Positions 1 through 8,606 of a stretch of DNA of 35,333 bases are shown here, piece after piece. The first letter of the stretch is position 1; each line of letters starts with the position of its first letter. The position numbers were made by a program, and so were the translations under genes. This stretch comes from Cycloclasticus sp. (GTDB taxonomy: Bacteria; Pseudomonadota; Gammaproteobacteria; Methylococcales; Cycloclasticaceae), in NCBI GenBank assembly GCA_002700385.1, contig PADC01000003.1:1-35333 (forward strand), given 5' to 3'. The notes beneath the pieces are model-generated. The model was given only the letters and a program-made list of their open reading frames with translations. It was not told the DNA's origin and did no database searches.

Positions 1-1913
1 GAGATATGCGCCATGCGGTAAAGGCCGTAGTTGGTGCCGTTGGCAATGATGGCAGCAATCAGGTTGTTGGCGTTCACCGCCTGCCTGGCTTGCACTTGCC
101 TGACGTGATCGAAGGTATCCAGAAACCCGGTTTCCTGGTCGACAAATCGCATGAGGTCGGCAATATTGACCTGGTTCAGCTGTTCGAAGAACGGATTGTT
201 GAGTAGGCTCTTAGCGCCCGATGACGGAAGTCGCCACTGGGTTTTCCCGGAGCGGGAGCGCAGTATGACGTTTCGGTTATCGCCTTTCTGGATGCGGTCC
301 CCCACCTGCTCCAGTGTCGTGGCCAACTCCTTCTGCATCGAACGCAGCAGTTGTTTTGGGGCTGTGTTAATCCGGTTCAGCAACGAGCTTTTGATCAGCT
401 TCCGTCTATGCTTCCAGATATCGTCATCGACCAGATCATCGGCCAAACTGCAGTGTTTCGGCGATTGCGGGATGAATAGATGCCCGTCGAGCTTGCCTTG
501 AGTCAGTAGATACAGCAGCACCTCATAACGAGCAGGATTGATGGAGCCACCGGGAGCGACAAAGGGCAGGTGTCTCGGTTTGATCAACCGCCGGTCGATT
601 TCCCTGATACTGCCGCAGGCATCAAGGTCCAATTGGCTCCGTTCGATCTGTGCGCCCAGGGCGCGAGTCGTTGTCGACGACTGGAATTTGAGGGCGAGGA
701 ATATTGGCCGCAGTATCTGCTCGATCAGTTCCGCCTGCTGGTCATAGTATTCCCAGATGTAGAACGCCTGTGATTGTTTCTGGTCGGTGAGGTAGCGACA
801 AAGCGACTCGATCTGTTTCGGGCGCATGACGCCTGCCGCTCGCTGGCGTATCTCGCCAAAGCGTACCGATCCCTCAATGGAATCATCAATGAACAAACGT
901 AAAAGCGTGGCGCCCTTGCCGACATTCGCGACTGCCTCTTTCCACTCCTGGTAAGCGGTATCGTCGGCGTACTGTTTGGCTTCCTGCTGCAGCTTGAGGC
1001 AGTGGTGGACAAAAGCGTCTGCCAGGTGCTCGGTAACCTGTCGATATTTGAGGTGAAGATAACAGATCAGGTACAGGGAACGAGTCATTTTGTCGAAACG
1101 ACGAAGCTTGGTCGGTGTGTAGTAGTCGACCATGGAACTAAAGTATTCCAGATTGCTGAGTGAAAGCCCCAATTGCTGAACGACCGCATCGATATCATCG
1201 ATCAGCGGCTCGATCTGCTGGTGTATTCTGAGTTCCTTTTCCAGCTCTGATACGGAGAAATTCCTGGCTGATTGCCGAACACTGTTCAGTGTCGTTGCTG
1301 TATCGTCATCCAGGATCGCGTCCACGCTCTCACCCAGTGACTGGCCCATCGAGTGTGACAGAATATCCGCCAGGCGCTGGCGCTCACCGGCGATAGCTTT
1401 GCTGACCACCCGCTGCAGCACGGTATATTTCGGGATGGCAATACGGTGCTTGGCCAGAAAGTCGGTGGATTCATCGAAGAGGAATCGCGACTCAATAGAG
1501 GCTGCTGCCGCCACTCCAGCGCGCCTGCTTAAGGCCGCTTCGCTGTCTTCATCAAACGGTTGGTAGTTTAATAGCAGAAATATGCGGCGGTAAATTCGCA
1601 CTTTTTGCATGGGTGACAAGTTCTTGCGTCCGAGTTTCATGCCGGGGAAGAACTCGCCTGCAATGAACTGCAGGTCCTCCCGCACATCGCTATAGCGGAT
1701 GCTCAGGACAACGGGCTTGACCTTGAAGTAGCCCAGCAACAGGACAAAGTAGACCCTGTTGTAGCGATCACGGATTGAGCGAAGGGCATCGAGTTCGGGA
1801 TCATTCAGGGAGAAATAGTATCGCTGTTGCTCGAATGCGAGCTTCGGTGCGCCGTACAGATCCTGGATCTCAGAATCCAGGAGAATGGTACGGCGTTTGC
1901 TTTTCAGGCTCAT
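1..1913 (-). CDS. tnpA: Tn3-family transposase, N-terminal 637 residues (3' end outside window)
   Basis: The frame is open without a stop from the ATG at 1911-1913 to the left edge, giving 637 codons of a gene that should reach about 1,000. The translation aligns along its whole length with the complete 1006-residue transposase at 32089-35109: both begin with a short basic stretch followed by a DLYG[AV]P motif, share QSARNF and LCRYL segments, and continue to NNPFF and DxxTGFxD motifs. This is the DUF4158-type N-terminal half of Tn3-family TnpA; the DDE catalytic half lies beyond the window. The protein would bind the transposon ends and catalyse replicative transposition. No terminal inverted repeat could be found between its start and the IS1380-type element at 2053, so that end may be disrupted. 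A near-identical 93-bp piece of this gene lies in opposite orientation at 35241-35333. Confidence 0.9.
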   Translation of the reverse strand, partial: MSLKSKRRTILLDSEIQDLYGAPKLAFEQQRYYFSLNDPELDALRSIRDRYNRVYFVLLLGYFKVKPVVLSIRYSDVREDLQFIAGEFFPGMKLGRKNLSPMQKVRIYRRIFLLLNYQPFDEDSEAALSRRAGVAAAASIESRFLFDESTDFLAKHRIAIPKYTVLQRVVSKAIAGERQRLADILSHSMGQSLGESVDAILDDDTATTLNSVRQSARNFSVSELEKELRIHQQIEPLIDDIDAVVQQLGLSLSNLEYFSSMVDYYTPTKLRRFDKMTRSLYLICYLHLKYRQVTEHLADAFVHHCLKLQQEAKQYADDTAYQEWKEAVANVGKGATLLRLFIDDSIEGSVRFGEIRQRAAGVMRPKQIESLCRYLTDQKQSQAFYIWEYYDQQAELIEQILRPIFLALKFQSSTTTRALGAQIERSQLDLDACGSIREIDRRLIKPRHLPFVAPGGSINPARYEVLLYLLTQGKLDGHLFIPQSPKHCSLADDLVDDDIWKHRRKLIKSSLLNRINTAPKQLLRSMQKELATTLEQVGDRIQKGDNRNVILRSRSGKTQWRLPSSGAKSLLNNPFFEQLNQVNIADLMRFVDQETGFLDTFDHVRQVQARQAVNANNLIAAIIANGTNYGLYRMAHI

Positions 1914-1993
1914 TCGGGAATCCAAAACGCCCGATCTTAGCCTAATCGGCTGAAAATCAGCCAATTCAGGGGAAAGTCAGAAAGTAAGGCGCT

Positions 1994-2024
1994 CCTGAAA
2001 GCCTTGCCAGGCCTGGGTTTCAGG
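1994..2024. repeat. Small inverted repeat upstream of transposase
   Basis: CCTGAAA at 1994-2000 pairs with TTTCAGG at 2018-2024, with two further C-G pairs inside after one mismatch. It sits between the transposase start and the IS1380-type element. Function unknown; it could be a remnant of a transposon end or a hairpin that limits readthrough into the transposase. Confidence 0.35.
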
Positions 2025-2052
2025 ACAAAGTGTTATTTGCGGCGGGGATGTC

Positions 2053-3632
2053 CCTAGCCCGGATATTTCACAAAGGGGATAGAAAAACGGCGGAAAGATC
2101 TTGAAAATAAGGGTGTCGAGTCCTAAACAACAAGAAATTCCGCCGTGACAAAATGCTACCAGAGTCTGCTTCCATTTCCATCCGTTAAACGAAGAAAAAT
2201 TGAAGCCAATTTCAGTGGCGGTGACATCACCAGCAATGGTGGTATCGGGCTCCTTGCCCAGGTCGACAAGGACATGGGCCTGCTCCGGTCCGTCGCTCGA
2301 GCCATGGGCGATCCCCGCCGCCGGGCCAGCTGTGATCATTCTCAGGAGGAATTGCTCAAGCAGCGGGTCTATGGCTTGGCCCTGGGCTACGAGGATTTGA
2401 ATGATCACGACGAGTTGCGTCATGATCTGGCCATGCAGACAGCCACCTCCCGCGTGGAAACGTTGGCCAGCCCTGCCACCCTATGCCGGCTGGAACAGCG
2501 TTCTGACAGGCACAGTGCCTGGGCTATTCACAAGGTGCTGTTTGAGCAGTTCATTACAGCGCATAAGCGCCCACCGAAGCGACTGATTCTGGACTTCGAT
2601 GCCACCGATACGCCACTACATGGTGATCAGGAGGGCAAGTTCTTCCACGGCTATTACGATCACTACTGCTACCTCCCGCTGTATGTCTTCTGCGGTCGTC
2701 ACCTGCTGGTCAGCTATCTTCGTTCCAGCAAGATTGACCCTGCCAAACACAGCTGGGCTATCCTCTCGCTGCTGGTGAAAGCCCTGCGCCGGCACTGGCC
2801 TAAGGTGGAAATTATCTTCCGCGGTGACAGCGGCTTCTGCCGCTGGAAGCTGCTGCGCTGGTGTGACCGGCACGATGTCCGGTATATCGTCGGGCTGGCT
2901 AAAAACAAGCGTTTGAAGCGTAAGTCACAGTTGTGGATGGAACTGGCTGAGAGCCAGCACCTGCTGACAGGTAAGAAACAGCGGGTGTTTGCCACCATCA
3001 CCTATGGTGCCCGGAGCTGGGACCGAGCGCGTCGGGTAATCGTCAAGGCAGAGCATAGTAGCCACGGCGCCAATCCCCGGTATGTGGTCACCAATCTGCC
3101 CCAGGGTGATCAGTATCTCTATGACAAGCTCTACTGCGCCCGCGGCGATATGGAAAACAGGATCAAGGACCAACAGATGGACCTGTTCGCAGGCCGCGCT
3201 TCCAGTCACCGCTGGTGGCCGAACCAGTTCCGACAACTGCTGTCAGGCTTGGCTTATACCTTGTTCGAAGGCCTCCGAGCGCGAGCACTGCAAAACACGG
3301 CACTGGCCAAAGCCAGTCCGAACCGTATCCGGCTCACGTTACTCAAGATCGGCGCGGTGATCATCCGCAACACCCGCCGTATCCGCTTCCTGATGAGTAG
3401 TGCCTGTCCCCACCAGGAGCTGTTCCGCACAGTGGCCTTCCGCCTCAACTCCTCTTAACGCCTCCCGAGTGCTGCCCCGGCATGTTGATAAACAATGGGG
3501 GTTGGGGGAGCTATGCCTGAAAAACACGAAATTGGATCAAATCAGCCGATCAGCTGACCAATCTCCACGCATCGAAAAAATCTCCGCGGAAACGTGACCG
3601 AATCTGATCACTCATGAAATATCCGGGCTAGT
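2053..3632 (+). mobile_element. IS1380-family insertion sequence
   Basis: A 17-bp perfect inverted repeat bounds the element: CTAGCCCGGATATTTCA at 2054-2070 and its complement at 3615-3631. The single transposase gene lies between. The total of about 1.58 kb matches the usual IS1380 size. No convincing 4-bp target duplication was found at either choice of end (GTCC/TACC or TGTC/ACCC), so the flanks may have been rearranged after insertion. It separates the left transposase gene from tetR. Confidence 0.75.
2145..3458 (+). CDS. IS1380-family transposase
   Basis: This 437-residue protein begins at a GTG and opens with the FSGGDITSNGG motif typical of IS1380 transposases. The DDE nuclease fold is visible: first Asp in LILDFDATD (about residue 149), second in FRGDSGFCR (about 229), and the Glu in RGDMENRIKDQQ (about 339), followed by a QLLSGLAYTLF segment. 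Length and motif order are those of an intact family member, so the gene looks functional. It lies wholly between the inverted repeats of the element. An ATG alternative is not available near the N-terminus, and the conserved start of the family begins within a few residues of the GTG, which supports the chosen start. Confidence 0.9.
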   Translation: MTKCYQSLLPFPSVKRRKIEANFSGGDITSNGGIGLLAQVDKDMGLLRSVARAMGDPRRRASCDHSQEELLKQRVYGLALGYEDLNDHDELRHDLAMQTATSRVETLASPATLCRLEQRSDRHSAWAIHKVLFEQFITAHKRPPKRLILDFDATDTPLHGDQEGKFFHGYYDHYCYLPLYVFCGRHLLVSYLRSSKIDPAKHSWAILSLLVKALRRHWPKVEIIFRGDSGFCRWKLLRWCDRHDVRYIVGLAKNKRLKRKSQLWMELAESQHLLTGKKQRVFATITYGARSWDRARRVIVKAEHSSHGANPRYVVTNLPQGDQYLYDKLYCARGDMENRIKDQQMDLFAGRASSHRWWPNQFRQLLSGLAYTLFEGLRARALQNTALAKASPNRIRLTLLKIGAVIIRNTRRIRFLMSSACPHQELFRTVAFRLNSS

Positions 3633-3765
3633 ACCCCATCTGCGGGTGCAATTTGCTGTCACCTGTATTTTGACTCATGGAGAAACGGCATTCCTGCCAT
3701 GGTAACTCTTACCCTTTCGGGGGTCGTGGCTTACGCGATATATGGGGCGGAGGGAAAGACGCCCT

Positions 3766-4398
3766 TCACTTGAGGAGTAAGGTGATAACCGCTTCGGCAT
3801 GTTTGTCACGTGCCTCTTCGTCATCCAGCGTATTGCCAGTCAGAAAGCGACTTTCGGTGGTCACCAGTAGTCTGTACAGCAGTGCGCCTTTGTAGATAAA
3901 CAGCAATTCCTCAGCAGGAATGTCTTTTACCACTCCCGCTGCTTTGGCATGTTCAAAGGTTTTGCTGACCAGTTGATCATGCTTTTTCACATGGGGGAGA
4001 ACAGATTTTTCATATCTTGGGTGGTCTCTCATCCCTTCTTGGCAGTAGATGCGAAAATAAGGAACGTGTTGAACGGCCCAGTCGAGGTTTTTCCGGACAT
4101 AATTGGCGAGTTGTTCCTGTGGCTGTTCGTCCTCAGCGTCGTAATAGAAGGTTTTTATGTGCTTTTCAATTGACGCCACCTCGCGGTTGATTACTGCCTC
4201 CCAAAGGTCTTCTTTCGACCCGAAATAGTGGGCGATATTCTGGTGGTTAGTTCCCGCATCTTTTGCCACAACCCGGAGGGATGTCCCCTCAAAACCATTT
4301 TCAGAGAATGCAACCAGCGCAGCATCAAGCATTTTTGTGCGCAGTTGTTCGATCTCTGTTTTTTTTGCACCAACTTTTTTGGATGAAGTGTCTTGCAT
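3766..4398 (-). CDS. TetR/AcrR-family transcriptional regulator
   Basis: The predicted protein is 210 residues from the ATG at 4396-4398. An N-terminal TetR helix-turn-helix is clear (DAALVAFSENGFEGTSLRVV, then NIAHYFGSKEDLWEAV), followed by a helical ligand domain with no recognised signature. The frame stays open upstream to 4536, but that extension runs into the end of the IS21 element and is not native. The gene is divergent from cassette 1; before the IS21 and ISNCY insertions only a short intergenic region separated them, so it is the likely local repressor of the receptor operon, with probable operators at 7135-7148 and 8525-8538. The IS21 element sits 66 bp upstream of the start codon and may have removed or replaced the native promoter. 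Ligand unknown; a phenolic substrate or its product is an inference from context. Confidence 0.85.
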   Translation of the reverse strand: MQDTSSKKVGAKKTEIEQLRTKMLDAALVAFSENGFEGTSLRVVAKDAGTNHQNIAHYFGSKEDLWEAVINREVASIEKHIKTFYYDAEDEQPQEQLANYVRKNLDWAVQHVPYFRIYCQEGMRDHPRYEKSVLPHVKKHDQLVSKTFEHAKAAGVVKDIPAEELLFIYKGALLYRLLVTTESRFLTGNTLDDEEARDKHAEAVITLLLK

Positions 4399-4569
4399 AT
4401 CTTTATTGCCGTTGCTGGGGAAGCACCATATGTAACCCATTGATTTTAACGTAAATATACCTGATTGCGTAAACCGCCGAAGTCTGCCACCTATTCCACG
4501 TGAAGCCTGCCACCCAAACCGGGGCAAAGCTGCCACCCATCGGAGCGTAGCGACGCGGGGTTTGCATTG

Positions 4570-5325
4570 TTACTCGGAACCGGTGGTGCTCGTCAACTTT
4601 GCGTGGCGTTTTCGCATGGACTCCCCTTTCAGATTTATCTTGTAAGCATTGTGCACCAGCCGATCCAGGATGGCGTCGGCCAGGGTCGGATCGCCGATGA
4701 CCGCGTGCCACTCCTCGATGGGCAACTGGCTGGTGGCGACCGTGGAGCGGGATCCGTGCCGGTCCTCCAGTACCTCCAGCAGATCGCGCCGGTTCTCGGC
4801 GTTCAGTTTCATCAGCCCCCAGTCATCGAGGATCAGGACCTCGATCTTGGCGAGATTGGCCAGTAGTTTGGGGTAGCGTCCATCGCCCTTGGCGATCATC
4901 AGTTCCCGCAACAACCGCGTCAGCCGGATGTACTGTGCGGTGTGACCCTCCCGGCAAGCCTTGTGTGCCAGCGCGCACGCCAGCCAGGTCTTGCCCACGC
5001 CGGTGGGGCCGGTGATGAGGACATTGAGGTGCTCCTTCACCCACTGGCAGGCGGCCAGGGACTGGATCAACCCCTTGTCCAGGCCGCGGGCACTCCGGTA
5101 ATCGATGTCTTCCAGCGCCGCATTGTGTCGCAGCCGGGCCCGCCGTAAGCGGTTCGTCAGTCGGCGGTTCTCCCGCTCGGTGATCTCCCGGTCCACCAAC
5201 AGTCCCAGGCGCTCCTCGAAGGCCAGTTCCTCGATATCCGGCATGGCCATCTGGTCGGCCAAGGCCGCCGCCATACCGGTAAACTTGAGGTCCTGGAGCT
5301 TGTCCAGGGTGGGATGTTTCAGCAT
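4570..5325 (-). CDS. istB: IS21-family helper ATPase IstB
   Basis: The 251-residue protein has a Walker A motif GPTGVGKTWLACAL in the middle (about residues 105-118) and a Walker B LILDDWG (about 166-172), both typical of the DnaC-like AAA+ ATPase that assembles on DNA and activates the IstA transposase. The N-terminal LDKLQDLKFTGMAAAL segment is the usual IstB_N helix. It lies 11 bp downstream of istA in the same direction, the normal IS21 operon order. Length is standard and no disruption is seen. Confidence 0.95.
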   Translation of the reverse strand: MLKHPTLDKLQDLKFTGMAAALADQMAMPDIEELAFEERLGLLVDREITERENRRLTNRLRRARLRHNAALEDIDYRSARGLDKGLIQSLAACQWVKEHLNVLITGPTGVGKTWLACALAHKACREGHTAQYIRLTRLLRELMIAKGDGRYPKLLANLAKIEVLILDDWGLMKLNAENRRDLLEVLEDRHGSRSTVATSQLPIEEWHAVIGDPTLADAILDRLVHNAYKINLKGESMRKRHAKLTSTTGSE

Positions 5326-5336
5326 GGTGTTCTCCT

Positions 5337-6878
5337 TCAGTGGTAGTAAGCAGGGCCGCGGATGTTGTCGTGGCTGTCGGGCAGGGCCAGTTCCTGCTGG
5401 TCTTCCAGCGGTTGCTCGTCCAGGCGGTGCCTGAGGATGGATTCGATGCTCTTGTAGCGGCAGCTACCCAGGGTGAGGGCCCGCCGGCAAGCGGCTTCCA
5501 GACGGTCATCGCCGTAGGCCTTGCCCAGCCGCAGGATGCCCAGACAGGAGCGGTACGCCTGTTGCGGGTGCTTGCGCGAGCCCAGCACGGTCTGGATGAG
5601 TTTCCCGGTGGCCGGCCCGGTCCTGGCGGCCCAGCGCATCAACCGCTCGGGTGACCACTCCCCGGCTTGGCGGTGAGACTCGGGCATATGGGACGGGTCG
5701 GTGGTATGCCGCCCCTTGTGGTGTGAGCGCACATGGCTGGCCACCCGCTTGCCCCGGTGGAAGCACTCGATGGTGTTGCGGGTGAGGCGCACGTCGACCT
5801 CCCGCTTGATCAGGGCATAGGGTACCGAGTAGTAGTGGCCCTCGACGGCCACGTGGTAATCGATGTGGACCCGGGCTTTCTTCCACTCGGCATAGACGTA
5901 AGGTTCCGCCGGCAGGGGCTGCAGCGCCGGGCGGTCAAGTTGCTCGAAGTGCTCGCGTCGGCAGCCCGGCAGCTTCCTGAAAGGACGGGCGTTGAGATTT
6001 TCCAGCAGTTCCCGGATCACGGCATTGAGCTCGGCCAGGGAGAAGAACTGGCGGTGGCGCAGGGCGGCCAGGATCCAGCGCTCGACCACCAGCACCCCGC
6101 TCTCCGCCTTAGCCTTGTCCCGCGGGCGACGCACCCGCGCCGGGAATACCGCCACGCCGTAGTGGGAGGCCATGTCCTGGTAGGTCGGATTGGCATCGGG
6201 CTCGTAGCGGTGGGCTTTGCTCACGCCGGAGCGCAGGTTGTCCGGGACCACCAGTTCTGGCACCCCGCCCAGGAAGCGGAAGGTGCGAACATGGGAACCG
6301 ATCCAGTCCGGCAGGCTCTGGCTCCAGGTCGCCTCGGCGTAGGTGTAGTTGGAGGCACCCAGCACCGCCACAAAGACCTGGGCCTCGCGGATCTCGCCCG
6401 TCAATCGATCGATAATCGGGACGGTCTGGCCGGCGTAATCGACAAACAGTTTCTCGCCGGCCCGGTGGTCCTGGCGCATGACCACATCCAGCTTGCCGCG
6501 CCAGGCACGGTAGTGCGCACAGAACCAGCTGTACTGGTAACCGTCAGGATTCGCCTGGCGGTATTCCTGCCACAGCAGGAACAGGGTGACGCTCTTGTGC
6601 TTGAGTTCCTGGCGGATGGAGGCCCAGTCGGGAACGCCGCGGGCATCCGCCGGCAAGACCGGAGGCGGCGGGAACAACAGCCGTTCCAGGTGGGCATCGT
6701 CCAGGTTGGCCGGCAGGGGCCAGGTCAGTCCGGCCTCGGTGGCCCGGCGCAGGTATTCACTGACGGTGGGGCGGCCGATCCCGCAGGCCGCGGCGATCCG
6801 CCGGTTGCTCAGGCCCTTGGCCCATTTGAGGCGCAAGACCTCTTTGATTTTACGCATGGATAACCTCTTTGCTGGCAT
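5337..6878 (-). CDS. istA: IS21-family transposase IstA
   Basis: This 513-residue protein has an N-terminal helix-turn-helix ([12 protein letters not shown], then [19 protein letters not shown]), and an integrase-type catalytic core with Asp in [10 protein letters not shown], Asp in [12 protein letters not shown] and Glu in [14 protein letters not shown]. The C-terminal beta-barrel segment contains [10 protein letters not shown], usual for IstA. Together with IstB it catalyses cut-and-paste movement of the element. The gene appears intact, and the target duplication is still identical on both sides, so the insertion may be fairly recent. Confidence 0.95.
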   Translation of the reverse strand: MPAKRLSMRKIKEVLRLKWAKGLSNRRIAAACGIGRPTVSEYLRRATEAGLTWPLPANLDDAHLERLLFPPPPVLPADARGVPDWASIRQELKHKSVTLFLLWQEYRQANPDGYQYSWFCAHYRAWRGKLDVVMRQDHRAGEKLFVDYAGQTVPIIDRLTGEIREAQVFVAVLGASNYTYAEATWSQSLPDWIGSHVRTFRFLGGVPELVVPDNLRSGVSKAHRYEPDANPTYQDMASHYGVAVFPARVRRPRDKAKAESGVLVVERWILAALRHRQFFSLAELNAVIRELLENLNARPFRKLPGCRREHFEQLDRPALQPLPAEPYVYAEWKKARVHIDYHVAVEGHYYSVPYALIKREVDVRLTRNTIECFHRGKRVASHVRSHHKGRHTTDPSHMPESHRQAGEWSPERLMRWAARTGPATGKLIQTVLGSRKHPQQAYRSCLGILRLGKAYGDDRLEAACRRALTLGSCRYKSIESILRHRLDEQPLEDQQELALPDSHDNIRGPAYYH

Positions 6879-7134
6879 CTGGCCCCCTCCGGTTGGAAAG
6901 GGGCAGAGTACCGGTTAGTTATCCCGCGTCGATTGGCTCCGAGGGGCGATCTCAGGCGGCCTGCCGGGGTGGCAGTTTTGCCGTGGAATCAGTGGCAGCT
7001 TTCGCATGGAATGGGTGGCAGGCTTCGTCTGGAATCAGTGGCAGGCTTGGTCTGGAATACGCAACCTGATTCAAAAACCTGGCTGTAGACGCTTGGCCAG
7101 TGCAGCAAGTTGTCGTGGCGCAACTCTATGTTAT

Positions 7135-7148
7135 TTGACGACTGTAAA
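7135..7148. promoter_or_regulatory. Degenerate TetR-type operator half of the split intergenic region
   Basis: TTGACGACTGTAAA is an imperfect 6-2-6 palindrome closely related to the perfect one at 8525-8538. In the reconstructed pre-insertion sequence the two lie about 20 bp apart, between the divergent tetR and receptor genes. Binding by the local TetR protein is inferred, not shown. Confidence 0.45.
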
Positions 7149-7155
7149 AAAATAT
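7138..7155. repeat. 18-bp target-site duplication, left copy
   Basis: ACGACTGTAAAAAAATAT abuts the left end of the ISNCY-like element and is identical to 8508-8525. Long target duplications are known for the IS1202-like group. Confidence 0.85.
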
Positions 7156-8507
7156 GTTGGTAGCAAGTAGATTTGTCCGGTTTTTATAGCAAATGAATTG
7201 TCCGCTTTTGTAGGCGCTGGGTTCTCGATCCAGCGGATAGCTGCGAAGCGGTTTACGCGGCCATCTTTCTCCGTTTCTTAATGAGTGCCCCCTGCGCGTT
7301 GTAGTGCGCCAGGCAGCGTGGCCCATGGAAGACGGCGAGGTCGCCATTGGGGTATTCGTGAACCCGCACGCGGGTCTTGCTGAAGTGACGAATCTTGTCG
7401 CTGGGTAGCTGTAAGGTCATACCCTGATAGGACACACAATTGTCTTTGCCCGTGATTCGCTCCACCTGACGACAGAGAATATTGTCGATGTCCACGCCTA
7501 GCAGCGGTACAAAGGCATCGCCCTCTTGGGCCGGTTTGACCATGAAACGGCGGTTAAAACGCTTGAGATAGCTGCGCCGCAGGAACTGGTTGGCCTCGTC
7601 CATGGTAGTGATACCGGCCAGGGCCAGCTCCTTGGGCAGACGGTCCTGCAAGGTGCGAAAGAAACGCTCCGAGCGCCCTCGCGCCTCGGGCGAGTAGGCG
7701 GCGATCATCTGAATGCCAAGCTGGTTCATAGCACGCCCGAACTGCGTCAGGCGCTGCTTGTCGACTTTGTTGCCGGCTTCAGTTGTGAGCCAGTAATGGG
7801 AGCCCCGATCACTGTAGAAGCTGGAAAATAAGCCTCGCTTCTGCAGAACCACTTTGACGCCCTCAAAACTGGAAAGCGTGCCTTCCTCCTCGACAAACTG
7901 AGCGCAGTAGATCTCACTGTTAGCGTCGTCCATGGTCACGATGAGGTCCCAGATCTGGCCGGGTACCCACTCATGGGTAGAGCCGTCCTGATGGATCATC
8001 ATCCCTGGCAGGGGTGCCCGGGGCCGTCGACGGCGCTGGGGGCCGCGCTTCTTCCCTTTGGGTGCCAGGTTCGCCTCCTGCAACCGGCTCTTCACCCACG
8101 TGTAGGATCGACTGCCCTGATGCTCGTCCTGGTAGCGCTCAAAGAAGTGCTTCACGGTCCAGCCGTCGTAACGCTCCTTGTAAAGCGCTTCAAGGCGCAA
8201 CACCTCGTCAACGGGCGCTTTGCGGGCTGATATCTCGCTAATGCGCTTGTCCATCAGTCCTTCAAATCCCGCTTCCTCGTATCGGTTGATATATCGGCGA
8301 AAGCTGCGTTCACACAAGCCAAGCAGCTGTGCCGCCTGCTCTTGGGTTAATCGTTTGCTTTGCCAGCCCTCGTAGGCCTCTTCGAATCTCATGCGTCTGG
8401 TCTCCTGTAACCAAGCTGCCCGGCCCACTTGCTCTCTCCTAATCAAGAACTTAGTGAAACCGGACAGATTACTTGCTACAGAACCGGACAGAACATTAGC
8501 TACCTAC
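7156..8507 (-). mobile_element. ISNCY/IS1202-like insertion sequence
   Basis: The ends are related inverted repeats: GTTGGTAGCAAGTAG at 7156 and, read inward from 8507, GTAGGTAGCTAATG. Each end has two copies of a TAGC(A/T)A(A/G)T..TGTCCGG unit. An 18-bp direct repeat lies exactly outside both ends. The 1,352-bp element holds one integrase-type transposase gene. It is inserted into the regulatory region of cassette 1, 99 bp upstream of the receptor start codon. Confidence 0.85.
7253..8446 (-). CDS. ISNCY-family transposase (integrase catalytic core)
   Basis: The 397-residue protein starts with the AWLQETRRMRFEEAYEGW segment common in this family, then a helix-turn-helix (LTQEQAAQLLGLCERSFRRY, about residues 34-53). 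The rve-type core shows Asp in HQDGSTHEWVPG, Asp in FYSDRGSHYW and Glu in SPEARGRSERFFRTLQ, a complete DDE set. The C-terminus has a short basic tail. Length and motifs are those of an intact transposase. It points away from the receptor operon, so any transcription out of the element toward the receptor would need a separate outward promoter, which I did not identify. Confidence 0.9.
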   Translation of the reverse strand: MIRREQVGRAAWLQETRRMRFEEAYEGWQSKRLTQEQAAQLLGLCERSFRRYINRYEEAGFEGLMDKRISEISARKAPVDEVLRLEALYKERYDGWTVKHFFERYQDEHQGSRSYTWVKSRLQEANLAPKGKKRGPQRRRRPRAPLPGMMIHQDGSTHEWVPGQIWDLIVTMDDANSEIYCAQFVEEEGTLSSFEGVKVVLQKRGLFSSFYSDRGSHYWLTTEAGNKVDKQRLTQFGRAMNQLGIQMIAAYSPEARGRSERFFRTLQDRLPKELALAGITTMDEANQFLRRSYLKRFNRRFMVKPAQEGDAFVPLLGVDIDNILCRQVERITGKDNCVSYQGMTLQLPSDKIRHFSKTRVRVHEYPNGDLAVFHGPRCLAHYNAQGALIKKRRKMAA

Positions 8508-8525
8508 ACGACTGTAAAAAAATAT
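8508..8525. repeat. 18-bp target-site duplication, right copy
   Basis: This copy is identical to 7138-7155. It keeps the right side of the ancestral intergenic region next to the receptor gene and includes part of the degenerate operator. Confidence 0.85.
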
Positions 8526-8538
8526 TGACGACCGTCAA
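8525..8538. promoter_or_regulatory. Probable TetR operator upstream of cassette 1
   Basis: TTGACGACCGTCAA is a perfect 6-bp inverted repeat with a 2-bp centre, located 69 bp before the receptor start codon. Size and symmetry suit a TetR dimer. A related but imperfect site lies at 7135-7148 on the other side of the ISNCY-like element. The TTGACG arm could also be read as a -35 box, so the site may overlap the promoter. Confidence 0.55.
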
Positions 8539-8606
8539 ATCGTGTGTGATGGTGTACGACATTGAGCAGTGATAATTCAAATAAACGCATCAAGAGGATC
8601 GAATTC

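Larger units (their letters stand above)
4465..7064 (-). mobile_element. IS21-family insertion sequence with 5-bp target duplication
   Basis: The element starts with TTGCGTA at 4465 and ends with its complement TACGCAA at 7058-7064. CCTGA occurs directly outside both ends (4460-4464 and 7065-7069), a 5-bp target duplication. Both ends carry several tandem copies of an approximately CTGCCACCxATTCCA unit, the multiple transposase-binding repeats usual in IS21 elements: three copies inside the left end and four inside the right. It contains istA and istB on the minus strand. It is inserted in the ancestral tetR-receptor intergenic region. Confidence 0.92.

Noticed and set aside
2049-3636. Target-site duplication around the IS1380-type element
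   Set aside because: Neither placement of the ends gives equal 4-mers (GTCC/TACC, TGTC/ACCC).
3615-3637. ATGAAAT...TACCCC next to the IS1380 right end resembling the 28951 Tn3 end
   Set aside because: Most of the match is within the IS1380 inverted repeat itself and the middle does not align; treated as chance.
4399-4536. Extension of the TetR frame by 46 codons upstream
   Set aside because: The extension enters the IS21 terminal repeats beyond 4464, so it cannot be native coding sequence; the ATG at 4398 fits the family length.
5733-6863. A 376-codon open frame on the plus strand opposite istA
   Set aside because: It lies antisense to a clear IstA gene, has no recognisable domain, and such long mirror frames are common in GC-rich coding DNA.
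8562-8606. TTG start 15 codons upstream for receptor 1
   Set aside because: It would place charged residues ahead of the signal peptide, whereas ATG 8607 has a good ribosome site and opens the leader directly.
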